Shown: positions 54,100 through 63,209 of the stretch, one piece after another | How positions within the stretch are numbered: position 1 is the stretch's first letter | How the letters are laid out: each line of letters begins with the position of its first letter | Source: Agrobacterium cavarae | GTDB taxonomy: Bacteria; Pseudomonadota; Alphaproteobacteria; Rhizobiales; Rhizobiaceae | Assembly: GCF_004310285.1 (NCBI RefSeq) | Contig: NZ_SISF01000021.1 | Span: 1 to 64,000, forward strand | Direction of reading: 5' to 3' | DNA: 64,000 bases | The notes under the pieces: model-generated | The model's input: the letters and a program-made list of their open reading frames with translations, nothing else | Database searches by the model: none | What the model was told of the DNA's origin: nothing | Program-made: the position numbers and the translations under genes

Positions 54100-55611
54100 T
54101 TATGAGCCTTTCTTCACCCCGGTCAGGCGGATCATGCCATCGGATGAAGGGGTGAAGCCGGTCACCGCTTTGGAGGTCGCGTAGAGATAGGCTTGATGGC
54201 CGAGATAGATCAGCGGCAGATCGTCATCGAGGATTTTGGTCGCCGCATCATACTTCTCCTTGCGAACAGCATTGTCAGTCGAGGCACGCGCCTCATCAAG
54301 CAGCTTGTCCACTTCCGGATTGCAATATTTGGTGTCGTTGATGCCACCCTTGCAGGTGACGAACTGGTGGATATTGCCGTCGGGATCGGAACGACCAGAC
54401 CAGTCTGAGCGTGAAAGCACGTAGTTGCCCGCCGTCTGCTCGGAAAGCAGTGTGGCAAACTCGGTTGCCTTCAGTTTCACGTCGAAGCCAGCCTCCGCCG
54501 CCATAGCCTGGATGACCTGCATCATCTGCGTCTGAGTGGTGTTGTTGGCATGCTGCAACTCGATTTCGTAGCGGTCGAAGCCAGCTTCCTTCATCAGCGC
54601 CTTGGCTTTTTCCACGTCGCGCGCCGGCACGGGGACGTCCTTGTTGTACCAGGGGCTGGTCGGTGGCCATGCCTGGTTACCGGCCATTGCCGTCCCTTCG
54701 AAGACGACCTGGTTGATCGCCTCGCGATCGATGGCAAGCGAGAAAGCCTGACGCAGACGCTTGTCCTTGCCAAAAGGATTGTCGGCCTTCGGACCGTTGC
54801 CGATATTGACATACATGGCCATGTAGCCCGGTCCCACGACTTCACCATAGGTCAGCTTCGGATCGTCCTTGACCGATGCCGCATCCGAAGCAGAGATGCG
54901 CTCCGCCATGTCGAGATCACCGGCGCGCAGGTTTGCCAGACGTACCGTGGTGTCCGGGATCGGCAGGAAGGTCACCTTGTCGAGGAAGATGTTGTCCTTG
55001 TTCCAATAATCGGCAAACTTTTCCAGCACGATACGGTCCTGCTGAATGCGCTCGACGAACTTGAAGGGTCCGGCACAAACCGGCTTGGAACCGAAGTTCG
55101 CACCGAGTTCCTTGCCGGCCTTCGGCGAAATCATCATGCCGGCGCGGTCAGAAAGCTGTGCCAGCAGGCTGGCATCAGGCTTCTTCAACGTGAACTTGAT
55201 CTGATACTCGCCGATCGCTTCCACCTTCGCCACGGAGGCGAGTTCGCTCTTGCGGCGAGATTCCGGCATCGTCATGTTGCGCTCGATCGTATAGACGGCC
55301 GCCTCGGCATTGAACGGCGTGCCGTCGTGAAAAACGACGCCTTCACGCAGGTCCATCGTCAGCGTGTTGCCATTGTCGCCCCAGGCCCATTTGGTGGCCA
55401 GTTGCGGAACGACGGACAGATTGTTGTCGAGATCCACCAGCTTGTCGCACATGCTGGTATAGACGAGGCGCCCCACGAAGGTTCGCGATTGGGCGGGATC
55501 GAGCACGTCGGCGTCGTCCTGCAGGCCGATGCGAATATCCGCGGCAAAGGCCGAGGTGGAGAGCAATGCTGCGGTCAGCAGAGTGGCGGAAAATTTGGTG
55601 ATCTGTCTCAT
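54100..55611 (-). CDS. Peptide ABC transporter, substrate-binding protein (family 5, GsiB-like)
   Basis: A 503-residue binding protein with a Sec signal peptide (cut near residue 23 after STSAFA). The mature start DIRIGLQDDADVLDPAQSRTF and DLREGVVFHDGTPFNAEAAVY are characteristic of family 5 and close to the GsiB/DppA subgroup. It follows the GntR gene and is the first transport gene of the operon. Substrate probably peptides or glutathione-like compounds, judged by the linked gamma-glutamyltransferase. Confidence 0.9.
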   Translation of the reverse strand: MRQITKFSATLLTAALLSTSAFAADIRIGLQDDADVLDPAQSRTFVGRLVYTSMCDKLVDLDNNLSVVPQLATKWAWGDNGNTLTMDLREGVVFHDGTPFNAEAAVYTIERNMTMPESRRKSELASVAKVEAIGEYQIKFTLKKPDASLLAQLSDRAGMMISPKAGKELGANFGSKPVCAGPFKFVERIQQDRIVLEKFADYWNKDNIFLDKVTFLPIPDTTVRLANLRAGDLDMAERISASDAASVKDDPKLTYGEVVGPGYMAMYVNIGNGPKADNPFGKDKRLRQAFSLAIDREAINQVVFEGTAMAGNQAWPPTSPWYNKDVPVPARDVEKAKALMKEAGFDRYEIELQHANNTTQTQMMQVIQAMAAEAGFDVKLKATEFATLLSEQTAGNYVLSRSDWSGRSDPDGNIHQFVTCKGGINDTKYCNPEVDKLLDEARASTDNAVRKEKYDAATKILDDDLPLIYLGHQAYLYATSKAVTGFTPSSDGMIRLTGVKKGS

Positions 55612-55675
55612 GTCGTTCTTCCTCTGGATGGTGTTCAGGCAGCCGGTGTTCCGGTTCTTGCCGCGGTGATGTCTG

Positions 55676-56413
55676 TCAGATCTCTCCCTTCGATCCGTGA
55701 TCGAGATGATCCATCGATGTCTGGCGGATAAGGCGCTCCTGCAGTGTCAGGAGGTGATTGCGCATGGCTTCACCGGCCTTGGAAGGATCGCGTGCCGCAA
55801 TCGCGTCGATGATTTCGGCATGCTGGTCGCGCGATTCCTTCAGCGTGTCATCGAGCCGGCGGGCGCGCTCGCGAACCGCCTGCCAGGACGGGTCTTGGCG
55901 CACGCGATTGACGACGTCGAAGAGCGACAGAAAAAGCTGATTGCCCGCGCTCTGGGCGATCAGACGATGGAGCGAACCATCCCAAAGCTCCCGCCAATCC
56001 GCATCGGTGCGCTCATAGATCTTGGCGCAGGTTTCGCGCATGCGCAGAATATCGGAAGGTTTGGCTCGCATGGCGGCAAGCTGCGCCAGTTGCGGTTCGA
56101 TGCGAAGACGCACCTCCATGATTTCCATGAAGTTCGTGCCGGGGACGAGGCTTGCCGCATGGTCGCCCCAGCTATCGGGCTTCTGACCGAGGAACGTGCC
56201 TGCACCCTGGCGGCGCCAGATCAAGCCTTCCGCTTCAAGCACTTCCAGTGCTCGCCGAATTTCACGGCGGCCCGCACTAAGGCGCTCACTCAACGTGCGC
56301 TCCGTCGGCAATTTTCCATCGCGACCAAAAGCACTTACAGCGATAAGTTCGCGCAGACGTTCAAGCGCGTAGTTCGCATTGTCGAGACCAGCGATGTTGG
56401 ATTTCTCATTCAT
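55676..56413 (-). CDS. FadR-subfamily GntR transcriptional regulator
   Basis: A 245-residue regulator with an N-terminal winged helix-turn-helix (LPTERTLSERLSAGRREIRRALEVL, about residues 38-62) and a C-terminal FCD ligand domain (LHRLIAQSAGNQLF, then HAEIIDAIAARDPSKAGEAMRNHL). It is the first gene of the third peptide-importer operon. The palindrome ATTGGT-N4-ACCAAT covers its own start codon, so it probably represses the whole operon and itself. Ligand unknown; an imported peptide or its product is likely. Confidence 0.9.
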   Translation of the reverse strand: MNEKSNIAGLDNANYALERLRELIAVSAFGRDGKLPTERTLSERLSAGRREIRRALEVLEAEGLIWRRQGAGTFLGQKPDSWGDHAASLVPGTNFMEIMEVRLRIEPQLAQLAAMRAKPSDILRMRETCAKIYERTDADWRELWDGSLHRLIAQSAGNQLFLSLFDVVNRVRQDPSWQAVRERARRLDDTLKESRDQHAEIIDAIAARDPSKAGEAMRNHLLTLQERLIRQTSMDHLDHGSKGEI

Positions 56414-56427
56414 TGGTGCGTACCAAT
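56412..56427. promoter_or_regulatory. Probable autoregulatory GntR operator over the start codon
   Basis: ATTGGTGCGTACCAAT has perfect 6-base inverted arms with a 4-base centre and overlaps the ATG (56411-56413) of the minus-strand regulator gene. It shares the TTGGT/ACCAA arms of the operators at 6269-6388. A further half-site ATTGGT occurs near 56434. Confidence 0.65.
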
Positions 56428-56547
56428 TTCACATTGGTTCAATGAATGCGGAACGAGCTCATTCGTCAAGCTCAAATTTTATCCACGCAGAAATTTTATG
56501 CAGAAAACGCACCACCGAGCGAATATGCTTGCCTGAGATATATGGAA

Positions 56548-56579
56548 AAAGCAGCGGCCATGGTACGGACCGCTGCTTT
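56548..56579 (-). terminator. Rho-independent terminator of the IMPase-family gene
   Basis: On the minus strand AAAGCAGCGG and CCGCTGCTTT (56570-56579 and 56548-56557) form a 10-bp stem with a 12-base loop, followed by TTCC after a run of five T in all. It lies 39 bases after the end of the minus-strand inositol-monophosphatase-family gene. Confidence 0.8.
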
Positions 56580-56617
56580 CTAAAATCGCTAAAGATGATT
56601 TTTAAATTAGAACAAGC

Positions 56618-57427
56618 TCAAGCTGCCAAACCGGTTTGATGAATTTCCACAAGCTCCTGATAGCATGATGTATTTCCTGCAAGAACAGGCTGACCTTCGA
56701 AGAGCTTTTCGCCCTCCAGCGAGAATGGCATGACCTGACCACCGGCTTCTTTCACCAGGCAGAAACCGGCCATGCAGTCCCAGGCTCGCATATGGGGTTC
56801 ATAGTAACCGACCAGCCGGCCTGCAGCCACATAGGCCAGCATTAGCGCGCCGGAGCCGTTGCGGATAAAATTGCCGCCACGCGCCATGACATCACTGATG
56901 ATCCGACCAACTCTCTCCGGCGTGACGTAATTGTTGGAACCGATGCCGGTCAGAGCGTTTTGAATATTTCTGGAAGGATCGAGCGTCAAACGCCTGCCGT
57001 TCAGGGTCGCGCCATGTCCTTCAGCAGATGCGTAAGTCTCGTCGGCACATGGCACGCGGATCACGCCGATGACCGGCTTTCCTTCCCGGACCACGGCGAT
57101 CGAGACGCACCAGCTTGGCATGCCGTTGACGAAAGGCGCGGTCCCATCGATCGGGTCTACCACCCAGGTGTAGCCGGAGACACCGTCGTCATAGCCATGC
57201 TCCTCGCCAAGAAAGCCGTCGCCGGAGAAGGTCGCAGCGACGCGCTCCCGCAGCATGGTTTCGACGTTGCGATCGGCGATCGAGACGACGTCCTGAAGAT
57301 CCCTCTTCGTCTCGATCACCAGGCTGTCGCGCTTGTTGAAATAGTCGAGCGCCATCGCACCGGCCTCGACCGCCAATTCCTGTGCAAGCGCAAAGCGCTG
57401 TTCGAGGCCGTCATTCCGTTCTGTCAT
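56618..57427 (-). CDS. Inositol monophosphatase-family phosphatase
   Basis: A 269-residue lithium-sensitive-type Mg-dependent phosphatase. The metal motifs are GEEHG (about residue 72), WVVDPIDGTAPFVNGMP (about 88-104) and MRAWDCMAGFCLVKEAGG (about 212-229). Such enzymes remove phosphate from inositol phosphate, histidinol phosphate or other sugar phosphates. I choose the ATG at 57427, with AAGGA upstream. It is the last gene before a terminator, following the AfuC-like ATPase by about 30 bases. With an Afu-like importer it may dephosphorylate an imported sugar phosphate (inference). Confidence 0.88.
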   Translation of the reverse strand: MTERNDGLEQRFALAQELAVEAGAMALDYFNKRDSLVIETKRDLQDVVSIADRNVETMLRERVAATFSGDGFLGEEHGYDDGVSGYTWVVDPIDGTAPFVNGMPSWCVSIAVVREGKPVIGVIRVPCADETYASAEGHGATLNGRRLTLDPSRNIQNALTGIGSNNYVTPERVGRIISDVMARGGNFIRNGSGALMLAYVAAGRLVGYYEPHMRAWDCMAGFCLVKEAGGQVMPFSLEGEKLFEGQPVLAGNTSCYQELVEIHQTGLAA

Positions 57428-57457
57428 TTCCAATGTCCTTGATTGAATTCACTAAGG

Positions 57458-58519
57458 TCACGCGTCGATGAGCGCTATGCCACGATTTTTAAAACTGAGT
57501 GTGACATCGCTGGTCTCGTTCACAGTCTGGTTCATGTCGTGATCAACGATGAACAGCGTGCCGACTTCTGTCTCGACTTCGTATTCCAGGTGCCCGCCGA
57601 GATAGGCCGTGTGCAGCACGCGTCCCGGCATCCCGGTCTCGCCCGGCCCGCCGATCCGGATCGACCCTGGACGAACGGCGAGTTTTGCTGCGCCAGCGCG
57701 CGGATGCCTGCTTGGAATGCGATGTTCCGTCTTGCCGATCCGGACGATCGCTTCCTCGCCTGTCTGTGAGATGACTTCGCAAGGCACGACATTTGCCTCG
57801 CCCATGAAGTCCGCAATGAAGGACGATGCCGGGGCTTCGTAGAGCTCGCGCGGTGCTCCCGATTGGGCAATCTCACCCTCCTTCATGACGATGATGCGAT
57901 CGGAGACCGCCAGCGCCTCATCCTGGTCGTGCGTGACGTAGACAGCCGTAAAGCCGATGCGCTGTTGCAGTTCACGAATGTCGGTGCGGACCCTTCGACG
58001 TAGACGTGCGTCGAGGTTCGACAAGGGCTCGTCGAGCAGGAGCACCTGCGGCTCCAGCACAAGGGCTCGCGCAACTGCCACGCGCTGCTGCTGCCCGCCG
58101 GAAAGTTCGGCAGGTAGACGATGGCCCATGCCGGCGAGACCGACGAGGCGCAGCCCTTCCTCCGCCTTGTCACGCGCCTCGTTCTTCTTTAGCCCGGAGG
58201 ATCGAAGGCCGTAGGCCACATTGTCCAGTGCACTCATATGCGGAAACAGCGCATAGGACTGGAACACCATCGACACGTCGCGCTCATTGGCGGGCAGCAT
58301 GGTGACATCCTTGTCGCCGATCAGGATCCGGCCGGAGTTCGGATGCTCGAGGCCGGCGAGCATTCGAAGGGTCGTCGTCTTTCCGCAACCGGATGGACCG
58401 AGGAGCGTCACGAGCGTGCCCGGCTCGATCGTCAAGGAGAGATCCGGTATGGCAGTAAACGCGCCGAAGGTCTTGCGAACATTCTGGAAAACGACTGAGC
58501 CGGGTTTGACGGTAATCAT
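57458..58519 (-). CDS. Afu/Fbp-type ABC transporter, ATP-binding protein
   Basis: A 353-residue ATPase of the ferric iron/phosphosugar/spermidine importer class. Walker A GPSGCGKTT (about residues 36-44), LSGGQQQR signature and [11 protein letters not shown]alker B are present, followed by a TOBE-type C-terminal domain. The ATG overlaps the permease stop (ATGA). It energises the long fused permease encoded immediately upstream. Confidence 0.92.
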   Translation of the reverse strand: MITVKPGSVVFQNVRKTFGAFTAIPDLSLTIEPGTLVTLLGPSGCGKTTTLRMLAGLEHPNSGRILIGDKDVTMLPANERDVSMVFQSYALFPHMSALDNVAYGLRSSGLKKNEARDKAEEGLRLVGLAGMGHRLPAELSGGQQQRVAVARALVLEPQVLLLDEPLSNLDARLRRRVRTDIRELQQRIGFTAVYVTHDQDEALAVSDRIIVMKEGEIAQSGAPRELYEAPASSFIADFMGEANVVPCEVISQTGEEAIVRIGKTEHRIPSRHPRAGAAKLAVRPGSIRIGGPGETGMPGRVLHTAYLGGHLEYEVETEVGTLFIVDHDMNQTVNETSDVTLSFKNRGIALIDA

Positions 58520-60759
58520 GCGGCTTTCTCCTGAGGATTGGATGGGGATGTAGCTAGGGAAACGCCGGCAACCCGGTTTTCACGGCGAAGGCGTCTTTCT
58601 CCAACCGCGAGTTGGAAGCCGGCAATGACGGTTATCATGACGACGATCAGCATGGACGAGTAGGCGATCGCCACCCCGTATTCCCCATTTTCAACGAGAC
58701 CGACAATGTAGGATGTCGCCATGTTGTACTGGGCGCTGACGAGAAAGATCACAGCACTGATGGACGTGATGGCGCGCACGAAGGAATAGACGAGTGCCGC
58801 GCGGATCGCCGGACGAAGCAACGGCAGCACCACCAGCCGTATGGTGCGGAAGCTGTTTGCGCGTAGCGTCATGGAAGCTTCATCCAGGCTCTTGTCCAGC
58901 TGACTCATGGCAGCGATGCCCCCGCGCACGCCAACCGGCATGTTGCGAAACACGAAGCACAGGATCAGGATGAGGGCCGAGCCCGTCATTTCAAGCGGTG
59001 GCAGGTTGAATGCCATGATGTAGCTCACGCCGATGACCGTGCCCGGAATTGCAAAGCTCATCATCAATGCGAATTCGAAGAGATTGCGCCCGGCAAATTT
59101 CTGCCTGACGATGATGTAGGCAGTGAGTAAGCCGACGGCCGCCGTCAGGGGTGCAGCAATGAGCGCGATTTCCATCGTCGTCCAGAAGGAGTTCCAGGCA
59201 ACGCCGGTCCAGGCGATGGAGCCGTTGCTGATGCTGACGGAGAAGGCACGAACGTAGTGATCGATCGTCAGCGTGTTGTCCAAGCCCCAGGTCTTCACGA
59301 ACCCACCGACAAGGATCATGCCATAGACGACGACGGTAAAGATCATCCACGGAACCACCAGCGCGTGGACTGCAATGGACATCGACTTCGGCAGCGCGAT
59401 ATGCGCGCCGCTGTCTCCTTTGCCCGTCACCGTGGCAAAGTTCTTTCCCGCCAGCCAGAAGCGCTGCGCAATAAAGGCAGAGAGCGTGAAGCAAAGCAGG
59501 ACGATAGCGAGCACGGCCGCTCGCGAAGGGTCGTTCTGAGAACCAACCACTGCAAAGAAGATTTCGGTTGAGAGAACACCATGGCTCCCACCCAGCACCA
59601 GCGGGTTGCCGAAATCGGCCATACTTTCGATGAAGCCGATCAGGAACGCGTTTGCGAGGCCAGGCTTCATCAGCGGCAGGGATACGCGCCAGAAGGTCCG
59701 CCAGCGGTCGGCACGAAGCGTCTGAGATGCCTCTTCCATGGAAGGGCTCACCCCTTCGACAACGCCGATGAGGACAAGGAAGGAGATGGGCGTGAACGAG
59801 AGAACCTGGGCGATCCAGATGCCCGGCAGACCATAGAGCCAGCGACCCGGTTCGACGCCAAAGACGCCAGACATGAATTCGGTTACGACGCCCGCGCGCC
59901 CGAAAAGCAGCGTGAGTGCGAGGCCGATCACGAATGGAGGCGTGATAATCGGCAGCACCGTCAACAGACGCAAACCCTTCTTGAAAGGAAAGCGTGTTCT
60001 TGTCGCAACCAGTGCGAAGGCAAGACCGAGAATGGTGGACCCTGCTGCCGTCATGATCGCCAGAAACAGGGTTCTCCATGCCACGCCGCAACGACCACCG
60101 CTCATGACACAGTCAAGGCTCCAGATGCCTGGATCGCGCATGTTGCGGATGAAGCCGTCAGGATTGAAGGAACCGTCGAAGTCCTGAAGCGCGCCGACCA
60201 TCATGCTGCCGATCGGATAAAAGACGAAAACGCTTACAAGAAAAATCAGCAGCGAGATGCATGAGACGATAAAGGCATCGCCCTTCATGAAGCCTCGCTC
60301 GGCAAGCCCGAAGGAGATGAAAAGGACAAAGACGAAGGCCATCGTCACCGCGCCTGCACCCATGGAAGGCTGACCATCCGCCAAGGCGCCAAAGAGACCT
60401 TCGGTCGCCTGCCAAGTCCAGCCGGAAAATCCGATTGCCAATCCCTGAAGGACGAGGAACCCAAGACCGAGGCTGCCCGCTATCACCAGCAAGGCGCCGC
60501 GCTTTTCGGTGTCCGGTACGATCCGTGCGATCGCTCCCATGAGGAAAAACCCAACAACGCCGAACAGCCAGACGCGACCTTCAGACACCATCTGAAGAAT
60601 GCCGGGAGCGACCGCCTTGGACAGCGGGAATTCCGCCAGCCAGCCGAGGCCGTAGAAACCGCCTTCAATGCGGTACCAGGGAACGAGCACAAGGGCCGCC
60701 AGTCCCACGGCCAGAACAATGTCCAGCCGGCGATTGCCATGTGTCATGGTCAACCTCAC
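58516..60759 (-). CDS. Afu/Fbp-type ABC transporter, fused two-domain permease
   Basis: A 747-residue membrane protein with two binding-protein-dependent permease domains. Two EAA loops are visible: EEASQTLRADRWRTFWRVSL in the middle and DEASMTLRANSFRTIRLVVL near the C-terminus. Several extra N-terminal helices precede the first domain, making it longer than typical FbpB (about 500-550 residues) and nearer to AfuB-type proteins. It is transcribed with the two binding-protein genes and the ATPase. Substrate may be iron or, as shown for AfuABC in Actinobacillus and Citrobacter, phosphorylated sugars. Confidence 0.9.
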   Translation of the reverse strand: MRLTMTHGNRRLDIVLAVGLAALVLVPWYRIEGGFYGLGWLAEFPLSKAVAPGILQMVSEGRVWLFGVVGFFLMGAIARIVPDTEKRGALLVIAGSLGLGFLVLQGLAIGFSGWTWQATEGLFGALADGQPSMGAGAVTMAFVFVLFISFGLAERGFMKGDAFIVSCISLLIFLVSVFVFYPIGSMMVGALQDFDGSFNPDGFIRNMRDPGIWSLDCVMSGGRCGVAWRTLFLAIMTAAGSTILGLAFALVATRTRFPFKKGLRLLTVLPIITPPFVIGLALTLLFGRAGVVTEFMSGVFGVEPGRWLYGLPGIWIAQVLSFTPISFLVLIGVVEGVSPSMEEASQTLRADRWRTFWRVSLPLMKPGLANAFLIGFIESMADFGNPLVLGGSHGVLSTEIFFAVVGSQNDPSRAAVLAIVLLCFTLSAFIAQRFWLAGKNFATVTGKGDSGAHIALPKSMSIAVHALVVPWMIFTVVVYGMILVGGFVKTWGLDNTLTIDHYVRAFSVSISNGSIAWTGVAWNSFWTTMEIALIAAPLTAAVGLLTAYIIVRQKFAGRNLFEFALMMSFAIPGTVIGVSYIMAFNLPPLEMTGSALILILCFVFRNMPVGVRGGIAAMSQLDKSLDEASMTLRANSFRTIRLVVLPLLRPAIRAALVYSFVRAITSISAVIFLVSAQYNMATSYIVGLVENGEYGVAIAYSSMLIVVMITVIAGFQLAVGERRLRRENRVAGVSLATSPSNPQEKAA

Positions 60760-60841
60760 AAATTTGAGTGTATCGGAAAGGGGCCGCCTTCATCCCTCAA
60801 CCAGTCGAAAACTTGAAGATGAAGGCGGCAGGAGGGAGCTA

Positions 60842-61867
60842 TCAGTTGGCGGCTGCGCCGACATCCTTGTCCCAACGTTCCAGCAAGGCCTTGCGCTTTG
60901 CGGGGTCGCCATAGGTCTTGAAGTCGTAGTTGATCAGCTTGATATCTTCAAAGCGTGGAGCTTCTTTGGGAATTTCAGCATTCTTGTTGGATGGAAGCTG
61001 GAACGACTTGGCATCCTTCATCCGCGACTGCACATCGGCCTGCAGCGCCCAGTCGTACCAGATCTTGGCGTTTTCCATATTGCGCGCGCCCTTGACGATC
61101 GACATGGAGCCGATCTCGTAACCCGTGCCTTCGCAAGGGGCGACTGACTTCACGGGGAAGCCTTCTGCCGTCTGAGCGACGGCATCGTGCATGAAGACAA
61201 TCCCGAGCGCCGTCTCCCCGCGGGCAGCAGCCTTGACGGGCGCCGAACCTGACTTGGTATATTGGGAGATGTTGGCGTTCAGCTTCTTCAGATAATCGAA
61301 GGCCTGATCTTCACCCATGATCTGGGCAAGCGAAGCAAGCGCCGTGTAAGCCGTTCCCGACGAGTTCGGATTGGCGATCTGGATTTCACCCTTCAACTCT
61401 GGATCAAGCAGGTCTGCCCAGCACTTCGGCTCCTTGAAACCCTTCCTTTTGAAGATGTCGGTATTGTAGCCCCAGCCCAGAGCACCGGCATAGACGCCAA
61501 CCGTCTTGTAGCCGGCGCTCTCTGCCTGGTTCTTTGCCCAATCCTGCAGCTGGTCCAACATCTTCGATTTGTATTCGAGCGTCAGGTTTTCAGATGCTGC
61601 CTGAAGGTGCGGATCGCCGGTACCAGCCCACCAGACATCGGTCTTCGGATTGCGCGCTTCTGCGCGGATCTTGGCGTATGCCTCGCCGGACGACATGCGC
61701 ACCATGTTGACCTTGATGTCGTGGCTCTTTTCGAAGTCGCCCTTCATTTGTTCGCAGATCACCACATCTGCAGCGCAGATGAGGTTGAGGTCACCGGCCG
61801 CATGGGCGGGTAAGCTCATCAAAGTTGTACCTGCCAGAAGCAGGCTGGAAATAAGTGTCAGTCGCAT
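60842..61867 (-). CDS. Afu/Fbp-type ABC transporter, binding protein 1
   Basis: A 341-residue periplasmic binding protein (family 1/ferric-type fold) with a Sec signal peptide ending ...LPAHAA near residue 23. The mature N-terminus DLNLICAADVVICEQMKGDF and VWWAGTGDPHLQAASE, and the later VAPCEGTGYEIGSMSIV, match AfuA-like proteins. No pair of adjacent Tyr iron ligands (as in FbpA YY) is evident, which argues for a non-iron ligand. GGAGG precedes the ATG at 61867. It is paralogous to the next gene upstream. Confidence 0.9.
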   Translation of the reverse strand: MRLTLISSLLLAGTTLMSLPAHAAGDLNLICAADVVICEQMKGDFEKSHDIKVNMVRMSSGEAYAKIRAEARNPKTDVWWAGTGDPHLQAASENLTLEYKSKMLDQLQDWAKNQAESAGYKTVGVYAGALGWGYNTDIFKRKGFKEPKCWADLLDPELKGEIQIANPNSSGTAYTALASLAQIMGEDQAFDYLKKLNANISQYTKSGSAPVKAAARGETALGIVFMHDAVAQTAEGFPVKSVAPCEGTGYEIGSMSIVKGARNMENAKIWYDWALQADVQSRMKDAKSFQLPSNKNAEIPKEAPRFEDIKLINYDFKTYGDPAKRKALLERWDKDVGAAAN

Positions 61868-61965
61868 GTTTTCCTCCATGATGTGCGTCTGAATGCTGAT
61901 CTCAGGACATGGCTTCGCCATTCGGCATGCCGTCGCTGCCGTCTGTCCCGTTCAAGGTTGCTCGC

Positions 61966-62994
61966 TTACTGGCTAGGCGGATGGACTTCCGTATCGAACC
62001 TTAGAAGAAGTCTGCCTCTTTCCTCTGGATTGCCAAATGTCGCAAAATCATAATCGACCATCTTGATAAGCGAGAGGTCGGGTGCTCCCGGTGGCAGGAC
62101 GGCCTTCGCGTTGGAGGGGACCTGGTTCTGCCCGGCAGCAGCACCTGTCGCCTGCCCTTCTGGGCTCAGTGCAAAATCCACGAAATGCCTTGCCTCGTCC
62201 CTGTTCTTCGCGCCACGAATGATGCTGACCGCGCCGATCTCGTATCCTGTGCCCTCGCAAGGGGCGACGATGACAAGCGGCGCGCCCGCCTCCTTCTGCG
62301 TCACCGCATCGTGCATGAAGGATATCCCGATCAGGGCTTCTCCACGAGCGGCAGCCTTTACCGGAGCAGAACCGGCTCTGGTATAATCGGTGACATTGCG
62401 ATTAAGCGCCATCATGTAGCTGAATGCCTCGTCCTCACCGAAGAGTTGCACGAGCGTCGCAAGCATCGTGAAGGCCGTACCCGAATAGTTGGGATTGGGC
62501 GTGACGATCTTACCGCGATAGGCCTCGCTGATCAGATCCTTCCAGCACGTTGGCGCCGAAAGGCCTTGCTTTTGCAGAAGCTCGCTATTGTAGGCAAAGC
62601 CGAGCGCACCGGCGTAAATCCCCGCCGCCTGCCCACCCGACATGGCAAAGAAATTCTGAGCCCAGGGAAGAACCTCGGTCTCATGTACGGAAGCGTAAGC
62701 CTCTAGCAAATCTTCGGACGCCGCCTGCAGATGCGTGTCGCCGGTGCCGCCCCACCAGACATCAACGGTTGGTGCATTCTTTTCCCGTCTGATCTGATCG
62801 AGAACTTCACCCGTGCTCTTGCGCACCATCACGGTCTGGACGCCGCTTTTCAGCTCGTAGGCGCGTTGCATTGCCCCACACCACGCTTCGTCCGCCGCGC
62901 AGAGCACGCTCAGCTTCCCGCCGTTCTGTGCAAAGGCCGCGCCGCCAACCCACAGGATCAGCCCGGCGCTCAATGCCGCAAGCAGTGATTTCAA
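61966..62994 (-). CDS. Afu/Fbp-type ABC transporter, binding protein 2 (paralogue)
   Basis: A 342-residue paralogue of the neighbouring binding protein, sharing VWWGGTGDTHLQAASEDLL, AGSAPVKAAARGEALIGISFMHDAV and APCEGTGYEIGAVSIIRGAK. It has a Sec signal peptide. I choose the TTG at 62994 because GGGAGG lies 6 bases upstream and the codons that follow start the signal peptide; a longer frame to 63111 is rejected. Two tandem binding proteins for one permease could give two specificities. Confidence 0.87.
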   Translation of the reverse strand: MKSLLAALSAGLILWVGGAAFAQNGGKLSVLCAADEAWCGAMQRAYELKSGVQTVMVRKSTGEVLDQIRREKNAPTVDVWWGGTGDTHLQAASEDLLEAYASVHETEVLPWAQNFFAMSGGQAAGIYAGALGFAYNSELLQKQGLSAPTCWKDLISEAYRGKIVTPNPNYSGTAFTMLATLVQLFGEDEAFSYMMALNRNVTDYTRAGSAPVKAAARGEALIGISFMHDAVTQKEAGAPLVIVAPCEGTGYEIGAVSIIRGAKNRDEARHFVDFALSPEGQATGAAAGQNQVPSNAKAVLPPGAPDLSLIKMVDYDFATFGNPEERGRLLLRFDTEVHPPSQ

Positions 62995-63209
62995 TCGATC
63001 CTCCCTGGAACCTCCCCGTTCCATTCTTGCCGCAGAGAATGCCAGAACCGACCGCTTGCGCAATCGCTGAATGGTTACCGATTTTTCAACGATTGGATCA
63101 TGCGAGGACATTCCGTTACGAATGTTACAAATCTGACAGGGCCGGTCATCATCGACCTTTTGAATAATCCCGCGCTCTTGCCTATGATCGACGCCGGGAG
63201 GACTTCATT

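Noticed and set aside
54550..55731. Plus-strand open frame of 393 codons
   Set aside because: Antisense to a peptide-binding-protein gene; composition is shadow sequence.
60842..62994. Twin binding proteins as a classic ferric-iron (FbpA) pair
   Set aside because: The fold fits, but the adjacent Tyr iron-ligand pair of FbpA is not evident and the linked phosphatase points elsewhere. Iron is kept only as an alternative.
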